This document shows, piece by piece, positions 8,892 through 17,813 of a stretch of DNA of 64,000 bases (its first letter is position 1; each line of letters begins with the position of its first letter). The notes below the pieces were generated by a model, which was not told the DNA's origin, did no database searches, and saw only the letters and a program-made list of their open reading frames with translations. The translations under genes were made by a program, and so were the position numbers. This stretch comes from Paenibacillus oralis (GTDB lineage Bacteria; Bacillota; Bacilli; Paenibacillales; Paenibacillaceae): positions 4,546,304 through 4,610,303 of the forward strand of contig NZ_RRCN01000001.1 of assembly GCF_003863965.1 (NCBI RefSeq), written 5' to 3'.

Positions 8892-10124
8892 ATGTCATTG
8901 TTGATTAGAAATAACGGGGCGATTCTGCTGCTCATGATCAACATTTTCCTGGTTTTTACGGGAATCGGGCTCGTTGTTCCGATCATGCCAACTTACATGA
9001 ACGAACTTCATATCAGCGGCAGCATCGTCGGCATGCTGGTCGCCGCGTTTTCACTGACCCAGCTGGTGTTCTCGCCGTTTGCCGGCCGGTTGTCCGACTC
9101 GCTTGGCCGCAAAAAAATCATCATCGCCGGAATGCTTGTTTTCGCCGTGTCGGAATGGCTTTTCGGGGCCGTTAGCTCCCCGGTGCTGCTGTTTGCGGCG
9201 CGAATGCTGGGAGGCATCGGGGCGGCGCTCATTATGCCGGCCGTTATGGCCTACGCGGCGGATGTCACTACGGGCGAAGAAAGAGCCAAAGGGTTGGGAC
9301 TGATCAACGCGGCCATTACGACCGGCTTTATTATCGGCCCGGGGATCGGCGGCTTTATCGCCGAATTCGGCATCCGCATGCCTTTTTATGCCGCTGCCGT
9401 TGCCGGACTTATCGCCGCTGTGGTAACGACCGTTTTGCTGCCCGAATCGCTTAACATTGCCAAGCAGCGGCAGGAAACGGCGGAAAACTTGCCGCAGCCG
9501 AAGCAAGAGAGCCTGCTCGTGCAACTGCTTCGTTCGTACCGGCAGCCTTATTTTATCAGCCTGATTATCGTTTTTGTGCTGTCGTTCGGCGTATCTAATT
9601 ACGAAACGGTGTTCGGCCTGTTCGTCGATCATAAATTCGGCTTCACGCCGCGGGATATCGCCATGATCATTACGTTTGGCTCCATCTCCGGCGCCGTCGT
9701 GCAAGCGACGGTGTTCAGTGCGATTCTGAACCGGTTTGGGGAGAAACGGGTGATCACCATCAGTTTGATTACGTGCGGGCTGTGCATCCTGCTGACCTTG
9801 TTCGTGCACCAATATTGGCTGATTTTCCTGGTGACGTTCCTGGTGTTTTTGTCCATCGATATTGTGCGGCCGGCGGTCGGCACGCAATTATCCAAAATGG
9901 CCGGGGATCAGCAGGGATACGTCGCCGGTCTCAATTCGGCTTATACCAGCCTTGGCAATATCGCGGGCCCGTTGGTCGCCGGTTACTTGTTTGATATCAA
10001 TATCAATTATCCGTACGTCTCCGCCGCGATCGTCCTGATTCTCTGCTTTTTCTTGGCGCTTAGGCCCGTTTCGGGCCGGACCAGCGGCACCGCAGCGCGG
10101 CAGACGGCGGATTATGAACATTAA
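8892..10124 (+). CDS. MFS multidrug-type exporter
   Basis: Major facilitator of 410 residues with about 12 predicted membrane segments, of the drug:proton antiporter type. The loop between segments 2 and 3 reads GRLSDSLGRKKII, the MFS signature, and GLINAAITTGFIIGPGIGGF in segment 5 is the antiporter motif C. The start at 8892 follows TTGGAGGAAACC; the frame is open further upstream but across the operator. It is controlled by the TetR gene before it, judging from the shared operator. It probably exports a hydrophobic toxic compound through the cytoplasmic membrane; the substrate is not predictable. Confidence 0.87.
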   Translation: MSLLIRNNGAILLLMINIFLVFTGIGLVVPIMPTYMNELHISGSIVGMLVAAFSLTQLVFSPFAGRLSDSLGRKKIIIAGMLVFAVSEWLFGAVSSPVLLFAARMLGGIGAALIMPAVMAYAADVTTGEERAKGLGLINAAITTGFIIGPGIGGFIAEFGIRMPFYAAAVAGLIAAVVTTVLLPESLNIAKQRQETAENLPQPKQESLLVQLLRSYRQPYFISLIIVFVLSFGVSNYETVFGLFVDHKFGFTPRDIAMIITFGSISGAVVQATVFSAILNRFGEKRVITISLITCGLCILLTLFVHQYWLIFLVTFLVFLSIDIVRPAVGTQLSKMAGDQQGYVAGLNSAYTSLGNIAGPLVAGYLFDININYPYVSAAIVLILCFFLALRPVSGRTSGTAARQTADYEH

Positions 10125-10157
10125 TATAAAGCTCGCGATTGCATAGCATTTGTGGCA

Positions 10158-10200
10158 AAAAAAGCCGGTGTGGACAAGGAAACGGTCCGCCGGCTTTTTT
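10158..10200 (+). terminator. Rho-independent terminator after the MFS exporter
   Basis: Stem built from AAAAAAAGCCGG and CCGGCTTTTTT with an inner GGAC/GGTCC part, closing with six T. Confidence 0.8.
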
Positions 10201-10216
10201 ATTTCATGAATGTGTA

Positions 10217-10276
10217 TTTACATTTTTCAAAAAGAGGACTATACTCATATCAGAAAGTTGCACTGAGGAAACTTTA
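10217..10276 (+). promoter_or_regulatory. SigA promoter overlapped by an MntR-like box, upstream of mntH
   Basis: A near-consensus promoter is visible: TTTACA at 10217-10222, a 17-base spacer and TATACT at 10240-10245. Just downstream, at 10254-10276, lies TTGCACTGAGGAAACTTT, which closely resembles the MntR operators of Bacillus mntH and mntABCD. Binding here would block transcription when manganese is abundant. Confidence 0.75.
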
Positions 10277-10319
10277 CTGTATAGAGGCAAATCCCATGTG
10301 CATTTAAGGAGGGATTGAC

Positions 10320-11624
10320 ATGATAGAGCAAGGTGTTGTACAGCAACAACCGGCTAAAATGGATCATAAAGCGAAAAAAACAACGGCATCCGCGCATGCC
10401 GCACTCGACGGGAAGGTTAAGGGGCTGAAGCGTCTGCTGCCCTTTCTGGGCCCGGCGTTTATCGCCGCGGTAGCCTATCTTGATCCCGGGAATTTTGCGA
10501 CCAATATTACCGCCGGTTCCAAATATGGATATCTCCTGTTATGGGTGATCGCCGCCTCCAACCTGATGGCGGTGCTGATCCAGACGTTATCCGCCAAGCT
10601 GGGCATCGCCACCGGCAAAAATTTGCCTGAGGTTGCGCATGACCGGTTTCCCAAAGGCGTTTCGATCTTTTTGTGGATTCAGAGCGAACTGGTCATCATC
10701 GCCACCGATTTGGCCGAATTTATCGGAGCGGCGTTGGGGCTTTACCTGTTGTTCGGCATCCCGATGCTGCCGGCCGCCATTATCACCGCGATCGGCTCGT
10801 TCGCGATACTGGAGCTGCAGCGCCGGGGCTACCGTACGCTTGAAGCCGGCATCGCCGGCATGGTGTTGATCGTCGTATTGGCGTTCGCCTTCCAGGTAGT
10901 CGCCGCCAAACCAGATCTCGGCGCGGTAGCCGCGGGCATCGTCACTCCGCGTTTTGAGGGCGTGGACAGCGTGCTTCTGGCCGCGGGCATTCTGGGCGCT
11001 ACCGTGATGCCCCATGCGATTTATTTGCATTCTTCGCTGACGCAAAACCGGATCGTCGGCCGCAACGAAGCGGAGAAGAAGAAGATTTTCAAGCTGGAAT
11101 TCATCGATATCGTGCTGGCCATGATTATCGCCGGAGCGGTCAATATGGCGATGGTTATCGTCTCCGCGGGGCTGTTTTTCAAAAACGGGCTGGTGGTCGA
11201 GGACCTTGACGTTGCCTTTCACCAGTTCGCGCAGCTGTCCGGACCGGTTACCGCCATATCCTTTGGGCTTGGCCTGCTGATCGCCGGCCTGTCCAGCTCT
11301 TCGGTAGGCACGATGGCCGGGGACGTGGTGATGCAGGGATTCATCAACAAGCGGATCAATTTGTATCTCCGCCGGGCCATCACCATCGTACCGCCGCTGG
11401 CGATCATTATTTCGGGTATTAATCCTACCAGCGCGCTTGTGTTGAGCCAGGTCGTCCTCTCGTTTGGCATCGCTTTTGCCCTGATTCCGCTCATTATGTT
11501 TACTTCAAACCGGGACATTATGGGCGGTCTGGTTAACCGGCGTTTCACCACCGTCCTGGGATGGCTGATCTCCGCCTTGGTCGTCGGCCTGAATCTGTTC
11601 CTGTTGACGCAAATGCTGTTGTGA
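10320..11624 (+). CDS. mntH: Nramp-family divalent metal (Mn2+) transporter MntH
   Basis: Proton-coupled manganese importer of the Nramp family in the cytoplasmic membrane, 434 residues. Both metal-site signatures are present: DPGN at residues 55-58 in segment 1 and MPH at 230-232 in segment 6. The hydrophobic profile fits 11 segments after a polar N-terminal extension of about 35 residues. It starts with AAGGAGGGATTGAC before the ATG. A clear SigA promoter with an MntR-like box precedes it, so repression by manganese-loaded MntR is expected. It ends six bases from the convergent HAD phosphatase gene. The MPH methionine supports Mn2+/Fe2+ as substrate rather than Mg2+. Confidence 0.95.
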   Translation: MIEQGVVQQQPAKMDHKAKKTTASAHAALDGKVKGLKRLLPFLGPAFIAAVAYLDPGNFATNITAGSKYGYLLLWVIAASNLMAVLIQTLSAKLGIATGKNLPEVAHDRFPKGVSIFLWIQSELVIIATDLAEFIGAALGLYLLFGIPMLPAAIITAIGSFAILELQRRGYRTLEAGIAGMVLIVVLAFAFQVVAAKPDLGAVAAGIVTPRFEGVDSVLLAAGILGATVMPHAIYLHSSLTQNRIVGRNEAEKKKIFKLEFIDIVLAMIIAGAVNMAMVIVSAGLFFKNGLVVEDLDVAFHQFAQLSGPVTAISFGLGLLIAGLSSSSVGTMAGDVVMQGFINKRINLYLRRAITIVPPLAIIISGINPTSALVLSQVVLSFGIAFALIPLIMFTSNRDIMGGLVNRRFTTVLGWLISALVVGLNLFLLTQMLL

Positions 11625-11630
11625 GTTCAG

Positions 11631-12476
11631 CTACGGATTATTGTTTGTTTCCTGCGAAAAAAGCCCGCTTAATACATGCAGGATTCCCTGCGCATACGGA
11701 TATGGAGCAACCCGGGAATAAAGCGACTTCGCTTCCCGGGTTGCGTTTTGCAGCAGGTACCCGTGTTTTACCGCTTTTAACATTTCAAGATCGTTCCCGC
11801 TGTCGCCGAAAGCGATCGTTCTTTCGAAAGGAACTTTTGTGGAGGATATTAGAAAGTCCGCTACCGTCTTTTTCCCCGTTCCTCTTGGTATAAAATCAAC
11901 GTCATAAGCCCCCTCGGGATCGCCCGCTTTCGGATTGCAAGCATTGAGGTTGAGCCCAATCCCCTGGTTAAAGGCCAATTGCCTGATGATAGTCAAGTCG
12001 TATGCCGTTTTCGTTGGCGACTCGGCATAGTAATAATAGTTCATTTTGTAGCGGGCTTGGCCAAACTGGGTTTGTTCATGCAGCCGGATGCCGTATACCG
12101 ACTTAAGTTCGCTGACCATATCTTCCACGGCATGGCGGGAAAAGCCCGACAGCCGGATGATCTTCTCCCACGCTGAGCTATGCCGGAGTTGCCCATCAGG
12201 CTCCACCTGCCAAAGCTCTGTGCCCAGGTTGCTGCCGATGAAATGGGGAAGGTATGACAGACCGGCCAAAGTCATTTTGTGCTCAATATGCGAGAGGCCG
12301 CTTCCGGTTGCAAAGCCGATTTTGACCTGGTGACGCCAGGCAAGCAATTGCAGATATTCCTCCAGTTCTTGCAGCATCCGAAGCTGCTCCGGTGTTCGTT
12401 CATGGGGATAATAGGTTTCGTCGAAGTCAAACAAAATGAGATGATGTGTTTCCTGTGCGGTTTGAAATGTGCGCAT
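11631..12476 (-). CDS. HAD-superfamily sugar phosphatase, NtdB/YhjK-like
   Basis: Cytoplasmic HAD phosphatase of 281 residues, of the Cof/sucrose-phosphatase type. Motif I is LILFDFDETYYP (nucleophile Asp17, acid Asp19) and motif IV is AFGDSGNDLEML near the C-terminus. It resembles Bacillus subtilis NtdB (kanosamine-6-phosphate phosphatase) and YhjK in NACNPKAGDPEGAYDVDFIP and GTGKK. No ntdA or ntdC partner is nearby, so a kanosamine role is not implied; a general sugar-phosphate phosphatase is safer. It is divergent from a LacI-family gene with a palindromic operator between the two starts, so the two are probably coregulated. Confidence 0.82.
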   Translation of the reverse strand: MRTFQTAQETHHLILFDFDETYYPHERTPEQLRMLQELEEYLQLLAWRHQVKIGFATGSGLSHIEHKMTLAGLSYLPHFIGSNLGTELWQVEPDGQLRHSSAWEKIIRLSGFSRHAVEDMVSELKSVYGIRLHEQTQFGQARYKMNYYYYAESPTKTAYDLTIIRQLAFNQGIGLNLNACNPKAGDPEGAYDVDFIPRGTGKKTVADFLISSTKVPFERTIAFGDSGNDLEMLKAVKHGYLLQNATREAKSLYSRVAPYPYAQGILHVLSGLFSQETNNNP

Positions 12477-12526
12477 GGTTCTATATACTTCCTCCCGGTA
12501 AATGGATTAGACTTAGGATACATGCC

Positions 12527-12538
12527 GGGAACGTTCCC
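12527..12538. promoter_or_regulatory. Operator palindrome between the HAD phosphatase and LacI genes
   Basis: GGGAACGTTCCC is a perfect 12-bp palindrome with central CG, lying between the divergent starts. It fits a LacI-family operator controlling both directions. Confidence 0.6.
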
Positions 12539-12560
12539 AGGTCAATAGCTTAAAAAAGGA

Positions 12561-13553
12561 GTGGTTTTTATTCCGACCATTCACGATATTTCCCGCCATA
12601 GCGGGGTCTCCAAATCGACGGTATCCCGAGTCCTAAACGATCATCCTCACGTTTCGAAAGAAAGCCGGGATAAAGTGATGCGGGCCGTGCGGGAGCTTGA
12701 ATACGTCAGAAATGCGCGAGGTGTCCAGCTTCGTCTGCAGTCGAATCATATGGTCGGCGTGATTGTCCCCGATTTGAACCGCCCTTATTTCAGCGAACTG
12801 GTGAGTGTGCTGGGCAAATCTTTCAGTGAACATGGCTTGAAGGTGGTCGTCCATCAGACGTATTTTTCGCGCGAACAGGAACGGGAAGTGTACGGCAAAT
12901 TGGCTCGCCGGGAAATGGACGCGGTCGTTATTACGCATTCTCTTTTTTCGGAGCGGGAGGTCAAAGAACAGGTGGGAACCCGGGTTGCCCTGGTTTGCAA
13001 CGAAACATTTCCTGGGGAATGGCTGGATGTGTTTGCCTTGGATGAAGCAGACGCCATTTATCAAGCCGCAACCCATTTGCTGGCCAAAGGGCGGCGTCAC
13101 CTGATTTTCTGCATGGATCACCGGACGCCGTTGCAGGACAAAAGGTGGGAAGGGTTTAAGGCCGCCCATCGTCATTTTGGACTTCCGTGTACGGAGGCGC
13201 AAAGCTTCAGCGGCGTCCATCAGGTTCAGGACGGCTATGCGCTTGGGCTTGAGTTGTTTGCTTCTGCGAAAAAGCCGGACGGGATCGTGGCCGGAAGCGA
13301 CGAGGCGGCGGCCGGTTTTCTGCGCGCGGCGAAAACTTGCGGTGTCATCGTTCCGGAGGAAACGGCCATCATCGGCTTTGACGACCATCCGATCTGTCTG
13401 GTGACCACGCCAGAGCTGACGACGGTTCAAAACCGGATTGCCGAAATGGTCCGGGATGTTACGGAATGCTTGAACCGGAGGCTGCGGGGAGAAGCGTCCG
13501 CGCCGATGTTGCGATCTTATAAAGCCGTGCTGGTTGGGCGCGGTTCGTCGTGA
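12561..13553 (+). CDS. LacI-family regulator, start codon uncertain (GTG or ATT)
   Basis: LacI-type repressor of about 327-330 residues. The helix-turn-helix reads TIHDISRHSGVSKSTVSRVL, followed by the hinge and a sugar-binding-like domain (IGVIVPDLNRPYF in style, ending IIGFDDHPICLVTTPELTTV). The conventional start would be GTG at 12561, but that codon overlaps the only ribosome site, AAAAAAGGAGTGG. The codon best spaced from this site is ATT at 12570, giving a protein starting at the usual PTIHDI position; no ATG exists there. It is divergent from the NtdB-like phosphatase gene with a shared palindrome, so that gene is the likely target. Confidence 0.87.
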   Translation: MVFIPTIHDISRHSGVSKSTVSRVLNDHPHVSKESRDKVMRAVRELEYVRNARGVQLRLQSNHMVGVIVPDLNRPYFSELVSVLGKSFSEHGLKVVVHQTYFSREQEREVYGKLARREMDAVVITHSLFSEREVKEQVGTRVALVCNETFPGEWLDVFALDEADAIYQAATHLLAKGRRHLIFCMDHRTPLQDKRWEGFKAAHRHFGLPCTEAQSFSGVHQVQDGYALGLELFASAKKPDGIVAGSDEAAAGFLRAAKTCGVIVPEETAIIGFDDHPICLVTTPELTTVQNRIAEMVRDVTECLNRRLRGEASAPMLRSYKAVLVGRGSS

Positions 13554-13612
13554 AACACTTGAGCTGCGGCTTTGCGCTTTGTCTCTCTTGGCTGGCTATT
13601 ATCGGCATCGTC

Positions 13613-13794
13613 ATTGGATTTATCCAATAGAATTGGAAATTTGGTGGAAAATATAGTGGTTAGATTGGATATTTTCCAATAGAGCGAGCTCCGCAGGGTT
13701 CAAAACGGGCGAATTGAGCGAATTCTATTGGACTTTTCCAATGGGAGCTTCAAATCGCATTCGATTTCCCCTAATCTATTGGATTATATCCAAT
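13613..13794. repeat. Four spaced copies of an ATTGGA...TCCAAT palindrome
   Basis: Copies at 13613-13628, 13664-13680, 13727-13742 and 13778-13794. Each has identical ATTGGA and TCCAAT arms around 4-5 variable bases and each is flanked on one side by CTATTG or AATAGA/AATGAG sequence. Copy spacing is about 50-63 bases. Confidence 0.8.
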
Positions 13795-13927
13795 GAGAGC
13801 ATGAACGCGACTTAATTGTGCCCGCAACGCAGTCGTGATGCGCAGGTATCGACAAGAGGAGTAGAGGATCAGGAAGCTAAGGGACACCAGAGCCGTTATT
13901 TGCGGAAAAACGAAGGTTTGCAAAATG

Positions 13928-14010
13928 TAACGGACACAGATGACCTTATTTAGCTCAAATCGGCCCGGGTGAACCGGTTTAGAGCGAAATAGCGTCAACT
14001 GGGTCCGTTA
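13928..14010. repeat. Long imperfect inverted repeat (29-base arms)
   Basis: Arms 13928-13956 and 13982-14010 pair at about 24 of 29 positions around a 25-base loop; both arm ends carry the TAACGGAC / GTCCGTTA sequence. A third, partial arm (ATAAGGTCGCTGGAGTCCGT) follows at about 14040. It resembles intergenic repeats rather than a gene. Confidence 0.65.
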
Positions 14011-14213
14011 GGCTGGGAAATACCCGGGAAATAAGCGAATAAGGTCGCTGGAGTCCGTAAGAGTAGCGTCCAAAGTTTTGAAAGAGCCGAAGTCCTCGGT
14101 GCTTCTGCTCATGAGGATTAAGGGCTCCGCCTACATCATATAATTAAGCGTTTACAGCACAAAGCCGCTCTGCAATGTCGGGTATTCAATTGCAAATATG
14201 AGGAGGTTATCAT

Positions 14214-16682
14214 GTGGTGAGAACGTATCGATGGCTGTTCACGCTGATCGTCATCCTGTCTGTCGCGGCGGTTCCGTTCACGGCTTCAGCCTATCAAAAT
14301 CCGCGAACCTTGCCGGATGAATGGGAGCAGTATGGGCTCGGGGATCCCTATGTCCTGAAATTTAACGGTTATTACTACTTGTATGTGAGTACGAGAGATA
14401 CGGACGACGGGGTCAAAGTTTGGAGCTCCCGGGACCTGGTGAACTGGAACTATCGCGGACTGGCCGCGACGGACCCGATTACGCACGGGGCCTACGCGCC
14501 TGAGGTCATTTACTGGAACGGAACGTTTTATATGTATACCTCACCCGCTGGGAACGGCCATTATGTTCTTAGCAGCACAAGTCCAACCGGTCCGTTTCAA
14601 GTTGTCACCGGCAATCTCGGGAAATCGATCGACGGCCATGTCTTTATTGATGATGACGGCTCGTTCAGTTTTTACCATGCCGCTCCAGGCCGCATCGACG
14701 CCGCGCCGATGAGCAGCCCGACCGCTATTGGGGCAAGCGCATCAACGGGAGTTGGGATGGGGGGCTGGACGGAGGGGGCGACGGTCTTTAAGCGCAATGG
14801 AAAATACTATATGACTTATACCGGAAACCATGTGTTCAGCAAAGGGTACCGGGTGGACTACGCGGTGAGCACGTCGGGGCCGAGATCAGGGTATGCCCCG
14901 GACGGCCTTAATCCCGCTTTAATCAGTACGGAGGGGCCAACGGTGGGACTTGGACATAATACGGTGGTCGTTGGTCCGGATCTGGATACGCATTATATGC
15001 TTTATCATAATTTGGAGGGGCCGGGCATTGTCGGGCCGCTGCGCCATTTGAACATGGACCGGATCGTTTGGAACAATGACAGGATGATGGTGCTTGGCCC
15101 CACGGCGACACCGCAGCGCGATCCGGAAATGCCGGATTTCTACGACTATTTTGACCGTTCCGCGATCGGGAGCAGCTGGGCCAATGTGGGCGGCGGCAAT
15201 TGGGGCATTTATAATCAGCAGTTAATGTGGCAAAATGCGCTCGGCAATACAACCTGGTACAAACAGGTGACGGCGGCTGCCAGCACGGCGGATTATACGG
15301 CCGAATTCAACATGAAGGAAATGAACCGGGGGACCTCCGCCAATCCGAAATTCGGCGCTGTATTTTCCTATACGGATGAAAACAATTACGGCGTAGCGCT
15401 GCTCAGTTCGAAAAATAACCGGCTGGAGACGTTTTTCCGTATAGGCGGTGTGGATCAAGCTTGGCAGACGTTCCCTTTACCGGCCGGCTTCGATTATTCA
15501 AAATGGCACAGCATTCGTGTCGAAAAGTCCGGATCCACGTTTAAGTATTTTGTGGACGGCATGCATAAAGGGACGCGAACCGCTAATTTGGGAGCAGGCA
15601 AAATCGGCGTGATGACGGAAGATACGCATGCGGATTTCGGCTTTGTCGCCTTAAGCAACGACGTCAACGGTAGCAGCGCCTGGGATGCTTATAAACCGGT
15701 TCCGGGCACGATCGAGGCGGTTCACTACATGAAAGGTGGGGAAGGAACCGCCTATCACGACACGACGGGAAATAATATAGGCGGCGCCTACCGGTCCGAT
15801 GCCGGCGACATCCGGCAGAATAGCGAAGGAATATTTAATTTAGGCTGGAATCAAACCGGAGAATGGTACAAATATAAAGTGAATGTGGCGGCCAGCGGTT
15901 ACTACGATATCGACTTCCGCATGGCCACGACGATGAACGGCGTGCAAATCCGCGTGTGGGACGGTGCCACGGATTTAACGGGCCTGATCGATGTGCCGAA
16001 TACGGGCGATTGGGAAAACTGGCGGACCGTCTCGAAGCAAAGGGTGTATCTTAACGGCGGAGAGCGGGAGCTGAAAGTGGAATTTGTCACCGGCGAAGCG
16101 GATTTTTCACGAATGACGTTCCATAAACACGCCGCCGTCCCGGCGGCAAGCGATCATTTCGATGACGGCAATGACAACGGCTGGACCCGCTTCGAAGGCA
16201 CGTGGGCGGTGGAGAACGGGGAGTACAGTTCGGGCGGATCGGGGCCGGCCAAAGCCGTGTTTGGAGATGCGGGATGGGCGGATTATACGGTGGAGGCCGA
16301 TCTCAAGATGATCGATTCCGGGGGCGACGCGGGGCTGCTCGTTCGAGTGTCCAATCCTTCGCATGGCACCGAAAGAGGCCAGAACAACTTGGATGCCCTT
16401 CAAGGGTACTACGTCTATTTAACGACAAGCGGAGTAAACCTGGGCAAAATGAATTATAATTGGAAGTTTCTCGCCGGCTCCGCGCAGTCGTATTCCACGA
16501 ATACCTGGCATCATATAAAAGTTGTCGTTAACGGCACGAACATCAAAGTGTTTGTGGGAGATATGGCGAGTCCGAAAATCGACTACACCGACACCAGCTT
16601 GAATCCGTTCACGCACGGCAAAATCGGGGTAAGAACCTTAAACAAGCATGCGCATTTCGATAACATTTCGGTGTCACAATGA
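14214..16682 (+). CDS. Secreted multidomain GH43 glycosidase with CBM6-like module
   Basis: Extracellular glycosidase of 822 residues, probably acting on arabinose- or xylose-containing plant polysaccharide. A signal peptide (residues 1-26, ending TASA) is followed by a five-bladed GH43 domain. The catalytic triad is visible: Asp44 in GLGDPYV, Asp140 in SIDGHVFIDDDG and Glu187 in WTEGATVF. A concanavalin-like DUF1080-type domain follows (about 310-480), then a CBM6-like module (about 497-640, starting IEAVHYMKGGEGTAYHD) and a second concanavalin-like domain (about 650-822). The start is GTG 14214 behind AGGAGG; an out-of-frame ATG two bases earlier would give only ATG-TGG-TGA. A strong terminator follows. 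The exact substrate is not readable. Confidence 0.9.
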   Translation: MVRTYRWLFTLIVILSVAAVPFTASAYQNPRTLPDEWEQYGLGDPYVLKFNGYYYLYVSTRDTDDGVKVWSSRDLVNWNYRGLAATDPITHGAYAPEVIYWNGTFYMYTSPAGNGHYVLSSTSPTGPFQVVTGNLGKSIDGHVFIDDDGSFSFYHAAPGRIDAAPMSSPTAIGASASTGVGMGGWTEGATVFKRNGKYYMTYTGNHVFSKGYRVDYAVSTSGPRSGYAPDGLNPALISTEGPTVGLGHNTVVVGPDLDTHYMLYHNLEGPGIVGPLRHLNMDRIVWNNDRMMVLGPTATPQRDPEMPDFYDYFDRSAIGSSWANVGGGNWGIYNQQLMWQNALGNTTWYKQVTAAASTADYTAEFNMKEMNRGTSANPKFGAVFSYTDENNYGVALLSSKNNRLETFFRIGGVDQAWQTFPLPAGFDYSKWHSIRVEKSGSTFKYFVDGMHKGTRTANLGAGKIGVMTEDTHADFGFVALSNDVNGSSAWDAYKPVPGTIEAVHYMKGGEGTAYHDTTGNNIGGAYRSDAGDIRQNSEGIFNLGWNQTGEWYKYKVNVAASGYYDIDFRMATTMNGVQIRVWDGATDLTGLIDVPNTGDWENWRTVSKQRVYLNGGERELKVEFVTGEADFSRMTFHKHAAVPAASDHFDDGNDNGWTRFEGTWAVENGEYSSGGSGPAKAVFGDAGWADYTVEADLKMIDSGGDAGLLVRVSNPSHGTERGQNNLDALQGYYVYLTTSGVNLGKMNYNWKFLAGSAQSYSTNTWHHIKVVVNGTNIKVFVGDMASPKIDYTDTSLNPFTHGKIGVRTLNKHAHFDNISVSQ

Positions 16683-16686
16683 TGAC

Positions 16687-16717
16687 AAAAAGCCTGCAAA
16701 TAAATTGCAGGCTTTTT
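16687..16717 (+). terminator. Rho-independent terminator after the GH43 gene
   Basis: Perfect stem AAAAAGCCTGCAA / TTGCAGGCTTTTT. The A and T tracts make it usable in both directions, also for the convergent namA gene. Confidence 0.88.
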
Positions 16718-16778
16718 GTACGATATGGTGCCAATCACCCATGATGCAAAGACGTGGACGTGCAACCTTTCGCCTTGT

Positions 16779-17813
16779 TTAACGGGTGTAAACGCCCCGG
16801 GTATACTGTTCGGGAACATCCACCTTGTGGGCAACCGCCTTGATCGCGTGGAGCGCCCAGTACGGATCGAGGAGCATACTGCGGCCGACCGCGACCAGAT
16901 CGGCATCGCCATTGGCCAATGTTGCTTCGGCAAGATGCGGATCGTCAAGTTTGCCGACCGCGATAACCGGGAGCTTCAAGGCTTCGCGGTAAGCGCGTGC
17001 GAACGGCACCTGATAGCCGGGGTGGTTGGCCGGTTTAGATTTTCCTGGAGGCGCTTCACCGCCGCTGGACACGTGGAAGATATCCGCACCGGCGTCTTTG
17101 TATCGCTTGGCGATAGCCAGTGAATGCTCCAATCCGTAGCCGCCGTCCATATATTCAACGGCCGATATCCGCATGATCAGCGGCATGTCCTTCGGCATCA
17201 CGGAACGCGCCGCTTCAATTACCTCAACACCAAAGCGGGCCAAATCCTGTCCATATTCATCAGTACGGTTGTTGATACCGGGGGAGTGGAACTGATGAAT
17301 CAGATAGCCATGCGCGCCATGTAGTTCAATGACATCAGAGCCTGCCGTAACGGCTCGGCGTACCGCTTCTTTGAACTTGACGACCATGTCCTTGACCTCG
17401 GCCGTTGTCAACGCTCTTGGCGGATTCAAGCCTTCTTCTCCGGGAACAGGCAGGTCTGAAGCGCTCACAGGCTGAGCGGCATCTTCGGCTTTCCGGCCAG
17501 CGTGTGCAATCTGCACGCCGATTTTGGAACCATGCTTGTGCACCTCATCAATGATTCTGGCAAATGCAGGGATTTGTTCGTCCGACCATAACCCCAGATC
17601 GCGGTTCGTAATCCGGCCATCCGGCTCCACATCGGTCATTTCCATAATGATGAGCCCGGTGCCGCCGACAGCGCGCGACACGTAATGAACGAAATGCCAG
17701 TCGTTCGGAATACCGTCCTCCGCGTCAACCGAATACTGACACATCGGGGGCATCACGATTTTATTTTTAAGCTCAAGTCCTTTGAAGGCTACAGGGGTAT
17801 CCAAATTTGCCAT
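16779..17813 (-). CDS. namA: NADPH dehydrogenase, old yellow enzyme family (NamA/YqjM)
   Basis: FMN-dependent ene-reductase of 344 residues, close to the length of Bacillus YqjM (338). It reduces activated C=C bonds of enones, nitro compounds and quinones using NADPH. The N-terminus has MPPMCQYS with the YqjM-type regulatory cysteine (Cys25); ELHGAHGYLIHQFHSP carries the flavin and substrate histidine region, and AVGRSMLLDPYW the C-terminal phosphate-binding segment. It is divergent from an AraC-type regulator gene, suggesting induction by that regulator under electrophile or redox stress. Assignment to the family is firm; the physiological substrate is unknown. Confidence 0.93.
   Translation of the reverse strand: MANLDTPVAFKGLELKNKIVMPPMCQYSVDAEDGIPNDWHFVHYVSRAVGGTGLIIMEMTDVEPDGRITNRDLGLWSDEQIPAFARIIDEVHKHGSKIGVQIAHAGRKAEDAAQPVSASDLPVPGEEGLNPPRALTTAEVKDMVVKFKEAVRRAVTAGSDVIELHGAHGYLIHQFHSPGINNRTDEYGQDLARFGVEVIEAARSVMPKDMPLIMRISAVEYMDGGYGLEHSLAIAKRYKDAGADIFHVSSGGEAPPGKSKPANHPGYQVPFARAYREALKLPVIAVGKLDDPHLAEATLANGDADLVAVGRSMLLDPYWALHAIKAVAHKVDVPEQYTRGVYTR

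Larger units (their letters stand above)
13554..14213. other. 660-bp intergenic spacer rich in inverted repeats
   Basis: No convincing gene. The first part holds four ATTGGA-N-TCCAAT palindromes (13613-13794), the second a long imperfect hairpin (13928-14010) plus a further half copy near 14037-14061. The last 60 bases lead to the GH43 gene; TTAAGCGTTTACA near 14145 is cre-like. Confidence 0.6.

Noticed and set aside
11631..12476. Kanosamine biosynthesis locus because of the NtdB-like phosphatase
   Set aside because: ntdA and ntdC are absent and the only partner is a LacI gene.
13613..13794. CRISPR-like array
   Set aside because: Repeat units are 16-17-base palindromes with variable centres, not constant 28-37-base repeats.
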